NCBI GenBank assembly: GCA_016210705.1 | Contig: JACQTR010000073.1 | Coordinates: 1-24,151 of the forward strand | Direction of reading: 5' to 3' | Source: Chloroflexota bacterium | GTDB taxonomy: Bacteria > Chloroflexota > Dehalococcoidia > JACQTR01 | DNA length: 24,151 nucleotides | Part shown: positions 22,419-24,151 of the stretch, in pieces | Position numbering within the stretch: the stretch's first letter is position 1 | How the letters are laid out: each line of letters begins with the position of its first letter | The notes under the pieces: model-generated | The model's input: the letters and a program-made list of their open reading frames with translations, nothing else | Told to the model about the DNA's origin: nothing | Database searches by the model: none | Made by a program: the position numbers and the translations under genes

Positions 22419-23492
22419 ATGGAACTTGTTATTGGCTTAATCATAGGTTTGTTCACAGGAATGGTAGCGTTAGTCTTACTTCGTAGAAAACCGTCCACTA
22501 TCGAAACACCCGAAATTGTAAAGGCGCTCACCGAGCGACTTGAGGATTTGGGAGCATTAAAGAGTAAAGTAGATACTGTTGCACAAGTACAAGACAGCCT
22601 ACGAACCAATTTGTCGACTCTTGAATCAAAAATGGTTGATACAAGCAACAGTGTTAAAGACTCTGTATTGCGAAACCTAGGGGATGCACAAAAAACTCTA
22701 AGCGAGCTTAAAGGCGACCTGGAAACACGCAGACAGATGGACCGGGATCTACGAGAAAGTACTAAACGCATTGAAAGGGTAATAGTCGGCGGGCGAACTC
22801 GAGGCAAAGCAGGGGAAAACATTTTGACCGAAGCCTTGAGAATGCTTCCCCCCAACATCGTGGAGGCGAATTTCAAGGTGAAGGGCCATGTTGTAGAATA
22901 TGCTCTCGTGCTAGCCGATAATAAGCGGGTTCCCGTAGATTCAAAATGGCCTAGTGCTGAACTATTAGAACGCCTGGAAGAAGAGACCGATATAACGAGA
23001 CAGGCGCAAATTATAGAACAAATTGAGGCGGCCTTGAATTCCAAAGCGGCGGAAGTTGCCAAATATATTGATCCATCAGTAACAATACATCTGGGTATAG
23101 CGGCCGTCCCGGATGCGGCTTTTTACGTTTGTAGACACGCACATTTGGATGCCTTTCAGCACGGGGTAGTCTTAATGCCCTACAGTTTAGCTGTTGTATA
23201 TTTGCTGTCGTTGTATCACGTTCATCTTCAATACTGTAGGACAGTGGATATTGAGAGACTAGAGGCATTCCTTACGCATTTGGAATCAGCTATGCAGAAG
23301 CTAGACAGTGAGCTAGAGAACAGAATCTCGCGGGGTGCAACTATGATAAACAACGCTTTTACTGAATGCAAGCGACTGGTCGGAGAGATGCGCTCCGCGG
23401 CCGCCGGTTTAAGAAGTATCGGATCAACCGCCGTAGCTGGACAACTCCCAGATGGTGAGCCAGATGGAACAAAAGCCGACGAGCAAATATGA
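22419..23492 (+). CDS. rmuC: RmuC-family DNA recombination protein
   Basis: A 357-aa protein with an N-terminal membrane anchor (residues 3-22), a coiled-coil stretch to about residue 125 and the RmuC nuclease-like domain, with RGKAGENILTEALRMLPP and the PVDSKWP motif. RmuC proteins limit DNA inversions and rearrangements between repeats; the mechanism is not settled. Its start has GAGGAAG upstream, 9 bp after the radical SAM stop. Base use becomes more AT-rich from here, so it need not belong functionally to the cluster before it. Confidence 0.85.
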   Translation: MELVIGLIIGLFTGMVALVLLRRKPSTIETPEIVKALTERLEDLGALKSKVDTVAQVQDSLRTNLSTLESKMVDTSNSVKDSVLRNLGDAQKTLSELKGDLETRRQMDRDLRESTKRIERVIVGGRTRGKAGENILTEALRMLPPNIVEANFKVKGHVVEYALVLADNKRVPVDSKWPSAELLERLEEETDITRQAQIIEQIEAALNSKAAEVAKYIDPSVTIHLGIAAVPDAAFYVCRHAHLDAFQHGVVLMPYSLAVVYLLSLYHVHLQYCRTVDIERLEAFLTHLESAMQKLDSELENRISRGATMINNAFTECKRLVGEMRSAAAGLRSIGSTAVAGQLPDGEPDGTKADEQI

Positions 23493-23601
23493 GCATGAGC
23501 GCGTCAAGACAAGCAGTAATCCTAGGAAGTGGTAAGAAAATTAAAAAATCCATAATTGTCACCTCTTCCCAAGATAGCTCTATACTAATTGGGGTAACCT
23601 G

Positions 23602-24151
23602 ATGCAAGAAGACAAAGCTAAAGAAGAGCTAAATGAACACAGATGGAACATCAAAGCAAAGCTTGATTTCTTTGGGCTAACTTTTGAGGATGTAGCCCCA
23701 CTTGCCGATGAGTTGGGCCTTCATTGGACGGGGCTGGCAAAAAGTCCCCAGCCACCTGCAGCGAGTCCCTTGTGGGCTGAATTTTCGGTTATTCTCTTTA
23801 TTTTCTCTCCTTTCGTAGCAAGTTTCTTTGCAGAACTAGGCAAAGATACCTACAAAGGTTTTAGACAACTCCTGAGAGCAGTGGCAAAGAAAGCTGAACA
23901 CATTCGAGATCGAAGGGGCTGTGGTTACACAGTTGGTTTTGAGATAAATGAAGCAGACTCCTATAGCATCTTTGCCTTCATTCGAATACCTGAGGAGCAA
24001 ACGCTGGCAAATGCATTACAACAAATTCCGAGTGTGTTAAATAATCTTCCAAAAAACAAACACGTTCTGGCCATTTTCGACGCCGACAAAGGGACTTGGC
24101 GATGCGAAGAAGCTTCCCCCGAGATAGAAGCAGAATTCAAGTGGCTTAGAA
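23602..24151 (+). CDS. Unrecognised protein, cut by the right edge
   Basis: An open frame from ATG at 23602 runs past the end of the window, at least 183 codons. The beginning is charged (MQEDKAKEELNEHRW), then comes one hydrophobic segment at about residues 58-78 (WAEFSVILFIFSPFVASFFA), followed by a soluble part with basic and alternating strand/helix character. It could be a single-pass membrane-anchored protein. No known family or motif is recognised. A possible -10 (TATACT, 23581-23586) lies just before it, with no convincing -35. Codon use is AT-rich like rmuC. Confidence 0.65.
   Translation, partial: MQEDKAKEELNEHRWNIKAKLDFFGLTFEDVAPLADELGLHWTGLAKSPQPPAASPLWAEFSVILFIFSPFVASFFAELGKDTYKGFRQLLRAVAKKAEHIRDRRGCGYTVGFEINEADSYSIFAFIRIPEEQTLANALQQIPSVLNNLPKNKHVLAIFDADKGTWRCEEASPEIEAEFKWLR

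Noticed and set aside
22334..23062. Long minus-strand frame of 242 codons opposite rmuC
   Set aside because: It is rich in serine and leucine, has no motif and mirrors the coding strand of rmuC, which has clear family motifs.
1..24151. CRISPR arrays or insertion sequences
   Set aside because: No regularly spaced short repeats and no transposase gene were seen; the only sizeable direct repeat noticed is the 41-bp attachment site.

Overview
The window is bacterial chromosome of about 50% G+C, densely packed, with short spacers and several 4-bp gene overlaps. Nothing in it fixes the taxon. A one-operon pentose phosphate pathway with a transaldolase/phosphoglucose isomerase fusion, plus gltX lying next to a tRNA-Gln gene, would suit a Chloroflexota-like bacterium, but that is only an inference.

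Region 1 (about 181-11040, minus strand) is one carbohydrate operon. It is read from a near-consensus promoter (TTGACA, 16 bp, TATAAT at 11011-11038) through a roughly 200-nt leader containing a strong hairpin. The order is transketolase, RpiB, a Tal-Pgi fusion, short-form 6-phosphogluconate dehydrogenase, G6P dehydrogenase, 6-phosphogluconolactonase, and an amylo-alpha-1,6-glucosidase/debranching-type enzyme. Together these cover the oxidative and most of the non-oxidative branch. Ribulose-phosphate 3-epimerase is absent here.

Region 2 (11091-12367, minus strand) holds tandem tRNA-His(GTG) and tRNA-Arg(TCG), a REC-HD-GYP response regulator, and tRNA-Gln(CTG).

Region 3 (12330-14486) is the most interesting part. 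It is a very small (about 2.1 kb) integrative element inserted in the 5' half of tRNA-Gln and bounded by a perfect 41-bp direct repeat. It carries an excisionase-like HTH protein, an XRE-type HTH protein, a lipoprotein and a tyrosine recombinase. The XRE reading frame runs into one repeat, and the integrase frame runs out of the other in the same phase with no stop. Joining the two repeats, as in the excised circle, would therefore create one XRE-integrase fusion of about 345-356 residues, with the tRNA segment encoding the linker. Integration would split this gene. It would also exchange promoters: the element supplies a new near-consensus promoter for the rebuilt tRNA-Gln, 11 bp from the tRNA 5' end, exactly as far as the native promoter lies from the tRNA remnant at the other end. 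The native promoter now points at the remnant and the headless integrase. A 20-bp palindrome sits between the -35 and -10 of the xis-xre promoter and is a likely operator.

Region 4 (14494-17754, minus strand) has gltX with its own promoter, an RluD-like pseudouridine synthase, lspA, and a doubtful 56-codon CxxC reading frame.

Region 5 (17748-24151, plus strand) starts with two overlapping membrane-protein genes of unknown function behind a good promoter. These are followed by a polysaccharide-type set (CpsB-like PHP phosphatase, RmlA-type nucleotidyltransferase, B12-binding radical SAM protein). An RmuC homologue and an unrecognised gene cut by the right edge complete the window.
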